This document shows positions 7,061 to 7,663 of a stretch of DNA of 7,663 bases, in pieces. Numbering within the stretch: the stretch's first letter is position 1; each line of letters starts with the position of its first letter. This DNA is from an uncultured Sutterella sp. (lineage in GTDB: Bacteria > Pseudomonadota > Gammaproteobacteria > Burkholderiales > Burkholderiaceae_F), in assembly GCA_900552195.1 (NCBI GenBank), contig URYO01000055.1:1-7663 (forward strand), in the 5' to 3' direction. The notes under the pieces were generated by a model. The model saw only the letters and a program-made list of their open reading frames with translations. It was not told the origin of the DNA and searched no databases. The position numbers and the translations under genes are program-made.

Positions 7061-7495
7061 TTATTCTGCGGGAAGGAAATAGGCGGCGGCTGAGAAGTAG
7101 CCGTGGACTCCGAGGCCGATGATGCAGCCTTCGGCAATGTCAGACAGGTAAGAATGGTGTCTGAATTCCTCACGCTTAAAAATGTTGGATAAATGAACTT
7201 CGATAAACGGGATCTGTACAGACAAAAAGGCATCGCGAATCGCGATGCTGGTATGTGTGTAAGCGCCGGGGTTGATAATGACTGCTTCGATACCTTCTTT
7301 TGCTGCCTGCTGAATCCTATCGACTAAATCACCTTCGTGATTACTCTGGTAGGTTGTAAGTGTTCCTCCGGTGGATTCAACGAAGGCTCTTAAATCGGTT
7401 TCGATCTCGACAAGCGTCGTCGTACCGTATTTGTCCGGCTCTCTGGTTCCCAAAAGGTTGAGGTTTGGACCATTCATCAAAAGTAGTTTTTTCAT
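7061..7495 (-). CDS. aroQ: AroQ, type II 3-dehydroquinate dehydratase
   Basis: A 144-residue enzyme that dehydrates 3-dehydroquinate to 3-dehydroshikimate, step three of the shikimate pathway. In this family it forms a dodecamer in the cytoplasm. The motifs are complete: [18 protein letters not shown] (7-24), holding the lid arginine R18 and catalytic tyrosine Y23, then [16 protein letters not shown] (74-89) and the VHLSNI stretch (100-105) with the catalytic base H101, then FRHHS (111-115). ATG 7495 is needed to keep the first strand ([10 protein letters not shown]). The next ATG, at M7, would remove it. No Shine-Dalgarno sequence lies upstream. Instead an inverted repeat ends six bases before the start. 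First gene of the aroQ-accB-accC-prmA run. Confidence 0.97.
   Translation of the reverse strand: MKKLLLMNGPNLNLLGTREPDKYGTTTLVEIETDLRAFVESTGGTLTTYQSNHEGDLVDRIQQAAKEGIEAVIINPGAYTHTSIAIRDAFLSVQIPFIEVHLSNIFKREEFRHHSYLSDIAEGCIIGLGVHGYFSAAAYFLPAE
7224..7248 (-). terminator. Terminator-like hairpin inside the aroQ coding region
   Basis: On the aroQ coding strand a perfect inverted repeat (arms GCATCGCGA and TCGCGATGC around one base, 7248-7230) is followed after one C by TTTTT (7228-7224). It has the full form of an intrinsic terminator: an eight-pair GC-rich stem with a three-base loop. It encodes the conserved residues IAIRDAFL (84-91). Moving ribosomes would normally mask it, so it may act only when aroQ translation is poor, or be chance. 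Confidence 0.35.
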
Positions 7496-7501
7496 AGGCG
7501 A

Positions 7502-7523
7502 AGCCGCGGGCTAAATCGCGGCT
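7502..7523 (-). repeat. Inverted repeat (hairpin) in the aroQ leader
   Basis: AGCCGCG (7502-7508) and CGCGGCT (7517-7523) are perfect inverted copies around eight bases. In RNA they would form a strong stem ending six bases before the aroQ start codon. The same region reads as an imperfect tandem repeat, CGCGGGCTAAAT then CGCGGCTAAAT. There is no U tract, so it is not a terminator. Confidence 0.6.
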
Positions 7524-7540
7524 AAATTGGTTTTCCGCCT

Positions 7541-7572
7541 AGTATAGACGCTATTTGCGCCTAATTCTTCAA
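7541..7572 (-). promoter_or_regulatory. Candidate promoter of the aroQ-accBC operon
   Basis: TATACT on the minus strand (7546-7541) is a good -10 match. The best -35 candidate, TTGAAG (7572-7567), is 20 bases away, which is too long for a strong promoter without an activator. Transcription would begin near 7534 and give a leader of about 39 bases containing the hairpin. Confidence 0.4.
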
Positions 7573-7573
7573 T

Positions 7574-7588
7574 AAGTTAGCCTAACTT
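7574..7588. promoter_or_regulatory. 15-base palindrome upstream of aroQ, possible regulator site
   Basis: AAGTTAG and CTAACTT are perfect seven-base inverted arms around a single C. The site directly abuts the candidate -35 of the aroQ promoter. I do not recognise the binding protein. The region 7496-7663 has no convincing gene, so this symmetry is not explained by coding. Confidence 0.4.
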
Positions 7589-7663
7589 GTTTCTGATTTC
7601 TAACATTTTTCGTCAAAAAACGGCTTAGAAATTGCACGAAATTAAAAGAAGATAAGGCTTTAT

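Noticed and set aside
7577..7606. A nine-codon leftward ORF (MLEIRNKLG) upstream of aroQ, considered as a leader peptide.
   Set aside because: It lies upstream of the candidate -10 box, has no ribosome site and has no run of regulatory codons.
7569..7661. A leftward frame open from the right edge to a TGA at 7569-7571, possibly the end of an upstream gene.
   Set aside because: Only 30 codons, AT-rich, with no recognisable motif. The other two leftward frames stop sooner, and the region carries promoter-like symmetry. It cannot be decided without flanking sequence.

Overview
The window holds nine protein genes in two blocks that meet tail to tail. The left block is a molybdate uptake locus: modE (leftward, cut by the left edge) is divergent from modA-modB-modC (rightward). 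The right block is a leftward run aroQ - accB - accC - prmA - a DUF3426-type membrane protein gene. All genes look intact except modE, which lacks only its last residues. I see no tRNA, rRNA, CRISPR array, insertion sequence or phage gene.

Organism: the order aroQ-accB-accC-prmA-DUF3426 is, from general knowledge, typical of Betaproteobacteria, especially Burkholderiales. Moderate GC content and AT-rich intergenic DNA would fit a host-associated lineage such as Sutterellaceae. That family placement is inference from gene order and composition, not from a search.

Left block (1-3405): ModE is a molybdate-responsive winged-helix regulator. ModA binds molybdate in the periplasm, ModB is the membrane channel and ModC the ATPase. 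A near-perfect inverted repeat at 775-801, in the short modE-modA gap, has the shape of a ModE operator and is placed to control both directions. Rising molybdate would load ModE and shut off modABC, and possibly modE itself.

Right block (3402-7495): AroQ makes 3-dehydroshikimate in the shikimate pathway. AccB and AccC are the biotin carrier and biotin carboxylase of acetyl-CoA carboxylase, the first committed step of fatty acid synthesis. PrmA methylates ribosomal protein L11. The last gene encodes a single-pass membrane protein of unknown function that lacks the zinc ribbon usual for its family. Gaps of 11-33 bases and shared strand suggest one operon. The 168 bases upstream of aroQ hold no convincing gene but do hold a palindrome, a candidate -10 box and a leader hairpin.

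The overall content is housekeeping, and I found no new multi-gene system. The points worth a second look are small-scale: a leftward terminator written inside the end of modC where two genes overlap by 4 bases, a terminator-like hairpin with a U5 tract inside aroQ on its coding strand, the ModE-type operator, the two inverted repeats before aroQ, and the zinc-ribbon-less DUF3426 protein.
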